A program made the translations under genes and the position numbers. 64,000 nt of DNA from Watersipora subatra (lineage: Eukaryota > Bryozoa > Gymnolaemata > Cheilostomatida > Watersiporidae): assembly GCF_963576615.1 (NCBI RefSeq), contig NC_088715.1:28906463-28970462 (forward strand), given 5' to 3'. Under the pieces are notes generated by a model, which ran no database searches, was not told where the DNA came from, and saw nothing but the letters and a program-made list of their open reading frames with translations. Each line of letters opens with the position of its first letter. The stretch's first letter is position 1. Below, piece by piece: positions 33,360-45,700 of this stretch.

Positions 33360-33790
33360 ACTATCCTTACTTGTCATTCATTGTTATTCTCCCTAATCTT
33401 CGTCTATAGTCTTCTTCCTTCGCCGTCTTCCCTAAAAATGTTCTCTAGTCATTCTCGCAAATTGTCCCCCCCAGTGACTCTCCCAAATCATCCTCCCTAA
33501 TCGTCTTCCCTTATCGTCTTCCCCAATGGTCTTTTTTAATCGTCTTCCCTAATCGTCTTCCCTAATCGTCATCACTAATCGTCTTCCCTAACCGTTTTCC
33601 CTCATCATTTTCCCTCATCATTTTCCCTAATCGTCTTCCTTAATCGTCACCACTAATCATCGTTCCTAATCGTCTTCCCTAATCGTCTTCCCAAATCGTC
33701 TTCCATAATCGTATTCCTAATCGTTTTTCCTAATCGACCTCCCTAATTGCCTCCCTAATCGCCCTCCCTAGTCATTCTTCCTAATATTTT
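33360..33790. repeat. Pyrimidine-rich 13-bp minisatellite
   Basis: Degenerate array of TAATCGTCTTCCC units, best between 33480 and 33780, with variants such as TCATCATTTTCCC and TAATCGCCCTCCC. It begins about 100 bp after a host exon and lies wholly in the intron. The plus strand is almost pure pyrimidine except for A/G in the TAATCG core. Confidence 0.9.
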
Positions 33791-33833
33791 ACCCTAGTTC
33801 TCCTCTTGACTTATTTGCTCTAATCGTGCGTAA

Positions 33834-34150
33834 AGCCTGGTTTCCATATCGATTGCGAGACCCCGGTGGGAATCTTGCGCAGCAAAACAACTGTGGCGCT
33901 AGGCTCAATGGCTTCTGTTCATATAACACTGCATCGCTAATAATCGCATAGAAATGTTCGCTAGCCATGCCGTTTCGATAATGCTGACCTTCACACGTAT
34001 AGTGCATTTCAGGACGGTTTTGCCTTCGCCACTTCGCGAAATTTGAACAGCGCTAAACTCTTACGTTGACTACCGGTGGTACTCGACACGTAGGTTCACA
34101 TTTCACTTCTGATAGCCTGCAGTGCTGGCGGCTTATATGGGAGCCAGGCT
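33834..34150. mobile_element. MITE family D (AGCCTGG ends), copy 2
   Basis: About 317 bp, from AGCCTGGTTTCCATATCG to its inverse GGGAGCCAGGCT. It is flanked by TAA on the left and TTA on the right. Interior blocks such as TTGAACAGCGCTAAACTC are shared with copy 1 (13872-14222). Confidence 0.75.
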
Positions 34151-34153
34151 TTA

Positions 34154-35177
34154 CTTGTCATCCTTGATAGTTGTCTTCACAGTTGACCTCTTGACTTGAT
34201 ACTGATGTGTAAAAAAGAATGCTAAGAGAGTAAGAGTATGGACTACCCAAGCCTAAAAGAGTACTCATCTCATACCTTGGTCAGCAATCCATCGCTTTTT
34301 TTGACGTAATCAAGCCGTTTGCACACGCACTCGATCACGAAAAGCCGCCATATTTGTAGAAAACGATCGATTTTCTTTTATTTAATAGTAGTTTTTGGTG
34401 TTGTTTTGATACAATAATAAAAAAATTGTAAACAAAAGCTTCGTTTTTAAAAGTTCATTGCAAAAGCTTCGTGTTTTTAATGATAAAATTGTCTATAAAG
34501 ATGGCCGACAACGATAAAATGACGTCACGAAAAACGAAGGATAGTAAATGTGTACCCATTTAGGGTTACACGTAAATTGTTACTGCTTTTCTTCAAATGC
34601 TGCCGACACTGGTGCTTTTCTTCAACAGCAGCTGCTGGAAGGTGTCTTCATCAAAAGCCCATAATTAGCAAAGCAAAGGCTATACTACCAGCACTAGATG
34701 ATGTCAGATCATCCCATGATTGCCAGGCTGACAGGGCTTTCTGTTTCTTTTTCTGATCTTGAACCAAAATAGCGTTCAATATTTTATAGAACTCCTGAAA
34801 TGACAACTAGCCTATAGCATGAGGCTCCATTCTCATACCAACAGTTGGAATGTTTGCTGTATTTGTAAGCCTTCGAGCTGCGATTGCTGAATCTTTAATG
34901 AAGTGTCGTGGAATTCAACATCTGATTTTATCTCTTTCATTTTTTTCCCACATTACTTCATCTTTTTTGTCTCTTTGTCTCTTCCCTTCACGCTATACCT
35001 GCTTCTTGCATAACGTATCTTTCTTGTTGCAATATGGCAGAAATTTGCCAGTCTGAGTAGCGCCCTGCCTTTGTTGCCAGCTCAGCTACTCGGCAGCTGT
35101 CTTGTAACCTCTGAACCAAATTCCAACTCACCTGCATGTTTGCTTACTTTGCCATATTCCTACCAGTACCAACGCAG
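34154..35177. other. Intron, no certain gene
   Basis: A frame at 34550-34756 contains a coding-like run (KPIISKAKAILPALDDV) after an AACAG acceptor, but I find no donor in a phase that fits the host gene. Left unassigned. Confidence 0.4.
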
Positions 35178-35219
35178 CCTTAGCTCCTAGTTTCATGCCA
35201 GATGTTGTTGCTAAGCCGG
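35178..35219 (+). CDS. Host gene, candidate 14-codon cassette exon
   Basis: 42 nt between ACCAACGCAG and G/GTGAGC, phase 1-1, reading ALAPSFMPDVVAKPG with its flanking base. The pyrimidine tract (TTTGCCATATTCC) is set back by an intervening AG at 35165, whose use would create an immediate stop. Joining on both sides stays in frame. It is short, so support rests on phase and donor quality. Confidence 0.5.
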
Positions 35220-35384
35220 GTGAGCATTAATTCCCCTCAGTCATAATTAATCCTATCCTATTGTTCTATCATGTCAAAATTATCTGTTAATTAGATCAGT
35301 GCTGAACCTTTCTAAGTGTGCCAGAAAGATATCTCCTGTTCAAACTCATCCTGCAGGTGTTGAACCAAAACTAGCCACAAGGTT

Positions 35385-35455
35385 TCCCTCCAGCCTTCAC
35401 CCTCAGGCCTTCACCCTCAGGCCTTCACCCTCAGGCCTTCACCCTCAGCCTTCAC
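35385..35455. repeat. 14-bp minisatellite, about 4 to 5 units
   Basis: GGCCTTCACCCTCA repeated nearly perfectly. An AG/GT-like start just upstream (35355) could extend the frame through the array to a TAG at about 35474, but no evidence supports such a terminal exon. Confidence 0.9.
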
Positions 35456-37197
35456 CTGCTCAGTCTCACTGTTAGTCTGATTAGACCCAAATTCTCCAAA
35501 TGCGATCGCTGAGAAACAAGTAGCATTAGTTAACAACTTCGTATGCTAGAATCATATGACTGTTTATTATAGAGCAATGGCTGCCAATTCTGCTTTGTGA
35601 CGATTACGGGCGTCAGCTCTTGCAGCTGTGTCATGGACTTACTCTTATTTACTTTGCATCAAGGATTGCTAATTGAGAAAAATCCTTCATTGGCCGCCCC
35701 GATTATAGTATTATACCCAAGGGTACTAACTCTCTATAACTACCTTTTGACTACTTTATGAAATACAAGTCATGGAAATATAACTAAGCGATAGGAACCT
35801 ACTGGCTACTGCCACAAATTGTTACAAGTCTATGTTTCTGATCAGTTCTTTCAAATTCCTTCCAATAGATTAGGCTCATATCCAACTGTCTCATTTCTAA
35901 AGTAACACATCCACCATGCGCTTTGGAAAAAATCTATCGACATGGACTATATGCTTACCTAAAACCAAGCATGTTTAATACACATTCTGTATACATTTGA
36001 CATGGTTAACAGATCGCATAATTATAAAACAGCAGTGGTAACAGTAAATTCACTGCTTCCATGTAAAATAAGTTGTTGGTTTGGTAAAATATTGATGAAT
36101 AAACCATTCATATGATGGCACGTACAACTAGGACACATGTTATTTATGAGCAAACAATTCTATACGCAACTGATCAACTTACGATGCTGAGTCGCATCAA
36201 CCCAGTTTAGTTGAATCGCTAATGTAGTTGGTATAGGCATTTTTCAGGGTATGCAGTTTGCAAACCGCTTTAACTTAGATATAACATTAAAATCGCTTTT
36301 GAGATTGTTTATTCATCTTCAGGTTTTTGTTTGAACCTAACATTGGTGTTCTTTAATCTATAATCAGTAGCACAGAAAAGCAACCACTCCTAACTTAACC
36401 ATTGAATGCAGCAAAAAGTTGTATCACAGGTGTGTAGGTATACTGTAAAATTTGTAGAGTTTATGATTTCTGAGGAGTACCACTTCTTCATCAAGAATCT
36501 ATTGTTTTTTTTAGTCAACTGAGTTCTGTTGATAAACTTTTGAGCTATGCTTCAGAATAGTTTAGTAGAAGCCTTAGCAAACTATCAACTAGCTGGTCTT
36601 TTGAAACCAGTTGATACATCTTAGCAATATTAGTTTACTGAAGGATTATGAAATCGACATTATTTTTGATTAGTTATAATGTATATAAGAGATAAGGATA
36701 TCCATTTTTTGTGTCCCAGGTTTTATCTTACCCTAGACAGATACGGCGGCCATACCAACCATTATTAATTGCAGACCATTTACTTTTGTTTAACTGAGAG
36801 CAGTGGTTTTCTTTTCCAACAGAAGGAATGTGTTTAATTTATAAGCAATAATTTGACACCCTCTGCAAAGTGTCAGACTGGTGGATCCACGGTTAGGATA
36901 GCAGATATTTACATCATCTCACTCGACAGTCCGTGTCTATTAATAATACAAATCATCTGATTTATATGCAGTTTGATGCATAATTAATCTTGGCTATGGT
37001 TACGCGATTAGATTTGAAGGTGTAGCTGGAAGTATCTGTGGGAGAGTCTGCGGGTCATTCGGTACTTCCCTTACCATCTTTCTAAACTATGATGTTCCTA
37101 TTCTGGCCACAGATTCCTCTTCATCTGGCCTACCAGATTCCTCTGGTAGGTTGTGGTCTCCCAACACACCACTCTCCTACTTCCAATCATCTACATG
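35456..37197. other. Intron, no gene seen
   Basis: Long AT-rich intronic stretch without supported features. Confidence 0.45.
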
Positions 37198-37281
37198 CAC
37201 GAAAGTCCAAACATCTTTCACTTAATTTCTAACATGACTCACGAAAGTCCAAATATCTTTCACTTAATTTCTAACATGACT
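37198..37281. repeat. 42-bp tandem duplication
   Basis: CACGAAAGTCCAAACATCTT and CACGAAAGTCCAAATATCTT start two adjacent 42-bp units that both end in ATGACT. The unit length is a multiple of three, which explains the repeated peptide in the 64-codon frame there. Confidence 0.9.
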
Positions 37282-38203
37282 CATTTGCATTTCTTAGTCA
37301 ACCAATGTCCTACCACATGCTTACGAATCCGGAGGCAAGGGAGATAATCATAGGTTATCAAGGAGCCCATCATGCAATGTTGTGGCTTGGTGAAATCTCA
37401 CTGAATAATTGAGACTATATGATGTGGTCTCAAAAAAGCCAAATTTATGCGAAGCTTTTGTGGGCGAGAAGCAATGCTTTCGATAGAATCATCCATCGCC
37501 TCAACTTTCTTTCTCTATTAACCACCTCTTCGTCTCCTCCCTTGTGTTAATCTGCAACGCTCAGGGTGTATTGGCTGTCTTCAAGGAATTATTCGAGGTA
37601 GTTTAGATAAACTTTGTCTTTTTGGTCTGATTCTTTGTGCATTGAGCGTTGAACATTTTTTGGGGACTATGAAATCATTTCAGTCTATCTGAAATATAAC
37701 TGTTGTTGGGCATACTAGATTTAAACTTCTCCCTTTCACCGTCTGACATGTTTGTATTTTACAATTGATTCAAACATGGCAACATGTTTGCCAGTTTGAA
37801 TTGACATCCATTGAGAAGTGAGTGCCGATTAGTTAACGAGGTGTTGTTCCTAACTAGCATTATTCCTCCACTTGGCGAAGTCTCTTTGTTTTGTAATACG
37901 ATCTTCTCACCTTTTAGCCCCTAATTCTAGAATTACACTCTAGTTAAGTAGCAGCTCTTGTAATTCTATTTATTCTTCTGGTAACTAGCTATTCTAGGTG
38001 AGATAATGCTCCAGACACAAAGCCATCACGCCATTCCTTGTTCATAGACGCCTTATTCTAGGCATTTGGCTCAGTTTTGATTGGCCGCTAACTCAGACCT
38101 TTCGTATGAGGATCAATTTTCACTTTTCACAAATTGTTGCTGCTCATTATATTAAGTTAATGTCTAATAATCCAGTTCTGATGCTGAACCAGCCAATTGT
38201 TCT
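37282..38203. other. Intron, no gene seen
   Basis: No supported features. Confidence 0.45.
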
Positions 38204-38207
38204 TTAA

Positions 38208-38879
38208 CCCTTTCACTGCCAACCATGTACAAATTCGGCTATCGGCCAAGCGCCAGCCATTTTACTGAATATTGCCGATATTGCTTCATGATATGTATAG
38301 GCTACAATATTTTTTCAATTTCAAACTCTATCTAGAACATTTTTGTAACATATTTTATTTTGCCTACATTTTAACTAACACCGCTATGCAACAAATTCAA
38401 TGTATCTTATACATTGCGTGATAATAAAGCTATTTGAAGCGATCGATACGAAGCTAAGACGATCTTCCACAATGTTCCCTTATTCATACAAAAATATTAC
38501 TTTCACCACTATTAGAATCACTGCTGCTACTTTAATTATCTGTATAATCACGAAAATCTAAATATGAATTGGCTATAACATCATCAGCATAAGTAATTAC
38601 CTGTTTTCTGACTCACCGCTACTTAGCAAAACCTACACAAAAATAGTTTGTTTTTAGGTTCGTAGTTCTCAAGCAAAAGTTTAAAATTGCTTCGTTATTT
38701 TAGGCTAATTTTATAGAGATATCTTCGGGTGACGTTGTCACTATCAGAAAAGTCCTAAAGACCGTGGTTATGTTGTTAACGAATCATAAAATGAAGGTAC
38801 TATGCATTTGCTGGGAAAGTCACAAAAATGGGTCTGTGGCACTCGAAAACGCATAAATGGGCCTTTGGCAGGGAAAGGG
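38208..38879. mobile_element. piggyBac-like MITE, 0.67 kb
   Basis: TTAA at 38204-38207 and 38880-38883 flanks a 672-bp element. It begins CCCTTTCACTGCCAA and ends with the inverse of CCCTTTCCCTGCCAA (14 of 15 matching). TTAA plus CCC(T)-type ends are the signature of piggyBac. An inner inverted pair follows (CGGCTATCGGCC on the left). No transposase. Confidence 0.8.
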
Positions 38880-38883
38880 TTAA

Positions 38884-39280
38884 CTATATACGTTTTATAC
38901 TCCAACCTATGGGCACCAAGAATGATTTAATGTGGAGCCCACTACCAGGTTGAAATATAAAAACTTGCATTGATAATGTAATTAGTTGCTGATGGTCATA
39001 GAAATGCTTTTGGAAAGTCAAAAAAGCAACCGTGCATTTAGATGTAGCATTGAGTAGAATTGGAGATCGATATTTCACAAAGTTAAGCTCGAAGTGTCAA
39101 CCCTAGGTCATCTTTGTAAAATGCTTCTTTCTTGACCTTTTCTTTCTCTAACCTTGCAACAACAACATAATATATATTCAGAAATTCATTTTACTACCCA
39201 ACGATGGATTTAGCCAAAATGCATGAAACCTTAGCAAAAAGGTATTTCTGCTGATTTACGGATAAGTACTCAAAAATGGT
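38884..39280. other. Intron, no gene seen
   Basis: No supported features. Confidence 0.45.
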
Positions 39281-39462
39281 ATTAGTAGTAGTAGTAATAT
39301 GGTCTTAGTAATAGGAATATGGTATGAATAAAAATAATATGGTATTAGTAATAGTGATATGTTATTAATAATAGTAATATGGTATTAATAATAGTAATAT
39401 GATATGAATAATAGTAATATGTTATTAGTAATAGTAGTAATAATAGTGGTAGTAATAGGGTA
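39281..39462. repeat. TAG/AAT-rich tandem repeat, about 20-bp unit
   Basis: Variants of GTATTAATAATAGTAATATG repeat seven to nine times, grading into (TAG)n and (TAA)n at the edges. Confidence 0.9.
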
Positions 39463-40285
39463 GTGTTAGGTGTCTCATTGGCTGCCAGTGATGTCTTTCC
39501 TCGTGGTTGACTGCACAAGATAGCAAACAATAATCAGCTCACTGAGCAGGCAAATTATCCGCTTGTTGTTTCTAGAGAACTCGAGACATTCTATTCTACT
39601 CCCAAGTCAGTTAGTCCTTTGTAGTGCATTGCTAGCATTCTTACCTTTTCTTTAACGGGCTAGCTTTATTCACCATCAGCAACAAAGGGACACACCTGTA
39701 AGCGTACACTGTTCACAGTTTGAATTTATCGCTTTTGGCTTCCCTTTTGTCAATTACAGTAACAATACAAAGTCAGCGATGTCGATTCTTTTCATCTATC
39801 ATAAGGTGTTGAGTTGGCTGTGCGTGCAAGTGCTCATTCTTATGAGTATCTTGGTTGTCCCTATTCCATACCTTTCCACTTCCTAAAAAGGAGTGACAAA
39901 AAGTAGCCAAGTTTACAAACGTACCTTTCAACTCTTCTTCTGCGTTGTATTTTACAGGTTACAGAATATTGTATTACAGTAATCCTCGTTTTTTTATGGT
40001 TAATCAGGAATGGCGCCCCACGATAAGTGAAAATCCACGAAACGGAAATTAATGCTCGAATCTAGTGTTCGCTTTTTCATCAATCGTAAGTCTTGTTGTC
40101 TTTTTGTTATGTTCATTAGACAACCTTGAACATCGTGGGTATTTAAGAGCCAGGATGACTCCAAAAACAAAAATCACTGAAACATTGCACTTTTACATTT
40201 CTCGTAATGTAACAAGAAAATCAACGAATCACAGAGACAGCTATCACAAAGACGCTTGTGGTAGTTTTTCGCTGGGCCAGAGTAT
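39463..40285. other. Intron, no gene seen
   Basis: The 109-codon frame at 40065-40394 ends in the AT microsatellite and has no support. Confidence 0.4.
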
Positions 40286-40287
40286 GA

Positions 40288-40327
<40 letters not shown>

Positions 40328-40342
40328 TGTATATATATATTT
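40286..40342. repeat. (AT)n microsatellite
   Basis: Alternating AT with ATGTAT and ACATGT interruptions. Self-complementary. Confidence 0.95.
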
Positions 40343-41038
40343 TATGTATATTGATTATGTATTTATTTTTTATCTATTACAAGTTCTAAGTTAAGAGGGA
40401 ATATTTATGACCCTGTACTGTACTGAAGCCGCTAAAGCTGATCATGGAAGTAGCAAGAGTCTACTTACTGTACAGTGCACCACCATGATTTTTCGCCCTC
40501 TCCATACACATTTTTTTTCGCCATACAATATCAACAAAATATTCTCGTGAAATTCAAATTTGGTAATCGGTGTGCTGCTTACATTGGAATAACAAACATG
40601 CCGATATTCTATTTGCCAAAATACCCGTTATCATTGAATGAAAGAGATACAATGCTCGATCTATCTCAGTCCATCATTATTTGTTAGTAGTTATTGTGAA
40701 AATAAAACCAGGAACCAGATAGGTAATAAAATTTTAGCAAGGCAAAAGTTGAACTTTAGTAAAATAGTTAAAAATACATACTAAAACTTAGGTTTAAGAA
40801 TGTTTTTAGCAAGCTAAATTCATTTAAGTTAAATTCAACCTCTATGATATACGTCTGCGTTGATATTAAGAACTCAACCTAAGGTATGTACTGCACATAT
40901 TACATTAAATGTTACATTTTATTGCAAAAATTATTTATTTTTATTTTATTTTATGCATTTTATTAAATATACGAAATGCATTAAAATTACTGAAGGTAAC
41001 TAAAGTTACTAAGGTTAATATATTATTTTGTTGCTAAT
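40343..41038. other. Intron, no gene seen
   Basis: AT-rich flank of the BEL/Pao insertion. Confidence 0.45.
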
Positions 41039-41043
41039 GTTTA

Positions 41044-41697
41044 TGTGAAGGAAATATTTGACCTGAGATGGCTCCACAGACGTCATGCCTTTGTCCTCAT
41101 TTTTTATTGCTGCCAGTGGGTGGTCAAGCCAACCCCTGACCTTTGTGGCGTGGCGTGTCCGGTCCCAATTGATTCATAGATATGGCCGGATGTAACACAC
41201 ACCAATAAAATTTAGAGAAAACACCATGTCACAACACTGTACAACCAGATCAGCAGTTTTTGCTCTTTCTTAGTTAGTTTACTGTTTGCCTTCATGCAAT
41301 CAACATATCAATATTTTGCTTCGATCATATTTCATTATTCTATATTCAGCTTATATTCAACAATGTGCCTGACATTGGAGGCAAAAGGTCAGTCAACCGC
41401 ATATGCATATTTCTATACTTTCTTGAATATTATTGTTATTATTTGGCTTAAATCATACATTCATTCATACGTTTTATTATTGTGCTAATTATATCATGTA
41501 ATTGCATTTAATTCTATCAAGGTTAACTTGTAGTTTTATCTTAATATCGTCTATTACAGACTTCACGGCAGATGCTGATGTTAGATACATATAGTAATAA
41601 AGTTACACAATTAAAGCATCACCAGTAGAAGCCTTATTCTCTTCTAGTCAGCACAGTTGTTGCCGCTTTTTATAAGTGAAGTTTTAAGAACTTCACA
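41044..41697 (+). repeat. BEL/Pao 5' LTR
   Basis: 654 bp, TGTGAAGGAAATATTT to AACTTCACA. It contains AATAAA at about 41203 and again near the 3' end (AGTAATAAAGTTAC, about 41593); the later one suits the poly(A) signal. A 64-codon frame inside (41294-41488) recurs in the other LTR simply because the LTRs are identical. Confidence 0.97.
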
Positions 41698-42776
41698 GTG
41701 AAGTCTTATCCAAAGAGAAGAGGACAACTTCGTCACCCAACATAGGACATCTTCGTCACCCACTATAGGACATCTTCGTCACCCACCAAAGGACAACTTC
41801 GTCACCCAACAAAGGACATCTTCGTCACCCACTATAGGACATCTTCGTCACCCACTATAGGACATCTTCGTCACCCACCAAAGGACATCTTCGTCACCCA
41901 CTATAGGACATCTTCGTCACCCACTATAGGACATCTTCGTCGCCCACCAAAGGACATCATCGTCACCCAAAGCAGGACATTGTCATTTAGCAATAGGACA
42001 ATCTCTTCATTCACTAAACAAAATTACTCTTACCGTACGATACACACGTAGTCAATGAACCGTAACTATCGTTATTTACATGCAAGCAAGCTGGAATCGA
42101 GGACCACAGGATTGGAAGCTAAGTAATTGATTATTAGCATTCCTTTACAACAAAACAGTGTGAGTTGTCTAACCTTGCCTCATTACAGCATTTACATAAA
42201 TACGTGCATGTTGACTTCATTTTGGAATTGGATATCTGCTTTGACCTTTTGTTATATCATTTGCTACTTATGTAAGCTGAGCTGGTTGTACAAATTTGTG
42301 ACACTCTAGAAAAACGCTCACCTTTAGTCTTCGGTGTGTGCATACATTTTGTCATATTGACGGTCCAGTTTGGGACTGGTTGGCTGCGCCGGTAAACGTT
42401 AGAAAGGTTCAGCTTGGCCCTTCTGCTGGCAGCAGTTTTTATAGAGACCCAGGGTCATCGCTCATGTACGTATACGTGTAGGTTAATTTTCCATTAAATA
42501 GGATAGCCTTTAATCAGACGACAGTAGTGCATTAGGCATTGTTCACTGGTCACTCATTAGCCCATCAGTTGGTTAAGATATGAGATATAGCTCTGTTTGA
42601 CTAAAACAAGCTCACAATAGCGTGTATCATACAAATTTGTTTACAACCACCTTTGCAGGAAGTAGACAGTGCTAGTTATTGAGTTATTGAAGTTTGGCTG
42701 TAATAGTATAGCATTCCTATCTAATAGCAATTAGGCAGTGCGCACAAGTTTAAAATTGTGTTGCTAATCAGCTAAA
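41698..42776 (+). other. BEL/Pao 5' leader
   Basis: Untranslated stretch of 1079 bp between LTR and ATG. No TGG-initial primer-binding site directly follows the LTR (it begins GTGAAGTCTTATCC), so priming may differ from the norm or the site may be displaced. The first third is the 23-bp array; the rest shows no long frame. Confidence 0.8.
41722..41974 (+). repeat. 23-bp array in the BEL/Pao leader, 11 units
   Basis: Eleven full units of GGACATCTTCGTCACCCACT plus a three-base variable end (ATA or AAA), followed by two decayed units to about 42020. Units 5-7 and 8-10 share the order ATA, ATA, AAA, a 69-bp higher-order repeat. The core CTTCGTCACCCA is nearly invariant. Its place, between the 5' LTR and gag, is where Drosophila gypsy carries its su(Hw) insulator repeats; a protein-binding or RNA-packaging role is inferred from position only. 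Confidence 0.95.
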
Positions 42777-45700
42777 ATGTCTGGTAATGGTCTTGATTCA
42801 GATCAACTCAGTGAGCCAAGCCAAAACACTGAGCAAATTGATGACTCTGGTCAAAGTGAAATATTAGTTGCTGTCGTTAGTCAAAGCGAATTGTTAGATG
42901 AAAATCCAGTAAGCGCTAGCGATGCTGCAGATAGTATAGTAGGCGCTGACCAGCAACGACGCTCGCAGCGCGAAACAAAGCTGTCTTTAAAAGCCAGAGA
43001 AAATAGATGTTTAGAATTATCGCACTCACTCCTTCAAAGCATGAGTGAACAACTACACAAAAATGAAGAGTTTTTGAGACATGCTGACAGTCAGCTTTAT
43101 CAAACTGTTGAAGTTTTTCTCACAGATTTAGATAAAAACACAGCAGTTATTCACTCCCAAATTAATGAACTACAGAAAGCATCAGAAGTTCAACCTGATG
43201 TAAATGTAACAGCGCTCTATGAACAGTACAGGGCTGATGTAAACATTATGTTTGAGTACGGTACTAGGAGAAGGGAGGAGGAAATGCATGATAGAGAGGA
43301 AGAAAGAAGAGTACAGGAATTAGAACAAGCCGTAGAAGAATCAAGAAGGAAGTTAGAAGAGGATATGAAGGTAATGACAGCCATGATGGAAGCCCGTAGA
43401 GCACGCATGCAAACCTTGTTGCAACAGCAGACAACTTCCCCAGTAGATATGCGACGCTTTAGCTCACCTAGCATCCACACTTCAACACAATCAGCACATG
43501 CAGTGACTGCACAAGTACAACAAGCAAGCACAGTGTCCACACATGCAGCGCCTGCACAAGTACAACAAGCAAGTACAGTGTCCACACTTGCAGCGCCCCC
43601 ACATGTACGATCAACACTCGCAGCTTCTACACGAGAACTACAAACAAGTACAGTACCCACATCTGCAGCATCTCCACCGGTAGAATTAGCACATGCAGCA
43701 CTCATGCCCACAGTATCAACACATGTACAGCAAACACATACATGGCCCACACACGTTCAACCAACACAGACAGTGTCTGCATATGCGGCACCTTTACATG
43801 CACCACAGGCAGGTGCACCTATAATCTCAACACCGAGTGCTCAGGCATTCATACCCAAAACACCATCACTTGTGACAAAACCATATCCTTATGTTCCCAA
43901 CGGCTCACCTTATCAAAGTTCAATGACAGAATCACACCCGGCTGAAGTAGCCAAAGCAATAACAGATCACATGCACATATCACTGATTGCCCCACCTGAG
44001 CCTGGAGTATTCACAGGTGACCCACTACAATACGCGGACTGGCGTGTAGCCTACAATTATCTAATTGGTGCAAGGGCTGGATCGCCAATAGAGAAGCTCC
44101 ATAGGCTCAGAAAATACGTCGACGGTGAAGCTAAAGAAACAATAAGTGGATACTTCCGCCTACAGACGGAAGATGCCTACCAAGAAGCCTTGCAAACCTT
44201 GGATGAGGAGTTTGGAAGGCCCGATCTTGTAGAAGACGGCTTTCGTGACAAACTAGAAAGCTGGCCTAAAATTGGCAAGTTTGACAAGGATGCTCTGAAA
44301 AAGTACTCTATATTTCTAAAGCAGTGTGTAGCAGCACAGTCATCCCTCAACAATCTGAAGGTCTTGAGCGACAAAAGAGAAAACAAAAAGTTTATCAAAT
44401 GCCTGCCCGAATGGGTTGCTAACCGCTGGCTGACAATCGTAACAGAAGAAGAAGAAAAGCAAGGCTTCCCGCCTTTTTCTAGATACGCATCTTTTGTAGC
44501 TTTTCAAGCTAAAGTAAGTAACAACTCCTTGCGAGAATCTGGAGAATCTGCAAACTACAAAGGAAAGAATGACTCAGCAGACGCCTATCACAATAAAACG
44601 CGACAAGGTCAGAGAAGCTCAGAAGGTGCCTCAAAAGGCAAAAGGCAATTCGGTGAAGCTCCAGCCAAAACAAGCCAAATCAACGCGCATCAAACTAGCA
44701 CTCAAGCCGCCACAAATTGTTTGTATTGCAAAAAAGGAAGACACAAAACTACCGAGTGCCGATCACTTACCAAACTACCGTACAAGGATAAGTGTAGCTT
44801 TGTTACTGAAAATAAACTATGCTTCCGATGTTTAAACTCGGGTCACCACAAGAAAGAATGTAAAAGTAATGTGACATGTAACACATGCAACAACACTCAT
44901 CCAACAGCCTTTCATTTCATTCCCCGAGACAAGTCTACAGCTGAAAATGACACAAAAGGCTCAAGCGCCGACAAGAAAGATGATTCGAATGAGAGAACTG
45001 ATGGCAAACCCAAGGCACTAAATGCCAATGCAATAAAGCAACAGTCACAGAAGCTCCTCAGTATGATTGTGCCCGTCTTTGTTACACATAACAACAAACA
45101 AGAGCTAGTATACGCGCTGTTAGATAGCCAGTCAGATGCCAGTTTCATCAGCAAAGATATAGCCGAGAAAATAACTCCCCCTTATACCCAAGAAGACGTC
45201 ACGATTCGCACACTAAATGGAGAGACGACAAAAAAACTGAAGCGCTATAATTTACTGTTGAAAGGCTTTGGAGCTGCCAACCTTGAACAGCTAAAGATAT
45301 CAGCTTATGAGCAGGATGATATACCATGCAATAGGGCACAGATTCCAAACAGGAACCATGTACGAAATATGCCACACCTTCGGTCAATAGAAAGAAATCT
45401 ACCTCCAAAGCTCGACATTCCTGTTGCACTACTTATTGGCACTGATTGCTCACAGGCACTCATGCCGAGAGAAACAATCTCAGGCGCCGATGGCCTACCC
45501 TTTGCAATCAAAACATTGTTCGGCTGGACGCTATGTGGTCAAGTCTCCGAGTGCAATCATGTTCAGCATGTGCACACCACAGCTCTCAGCAAAGAAGAAC
45601 ACAATCTGTCCAGGATGTCACAAAATGATATGAAGTTTTTAGAGTTGTTAAATGATGGCCTGACAAAATTGGAAAACGGATCTGTTAGTCTGCCATTGCC

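Noticed and set aside
35355..35474. Possible alternative terminal exon running through the 14-bp repeat to TAG
   Set aside because: The frame is created by the repeat. No poly(A) signal is close, and no conservation can be shown.
41294..41488. 64-codon frame found twice, identical (also 49303-49497)
   Set aside because: It lies in both BEL LTRs, so the identity is due to LTR duplication and not selection.
43217..43750. 177-codon minus-strand frame opposite BEL/Pao gag
   Set aside because: Antisense shadow of the Thr/Ala-rich 45-bp repeats and coiled coil of gag. It is Cys/Ser-rich by codon complement only.
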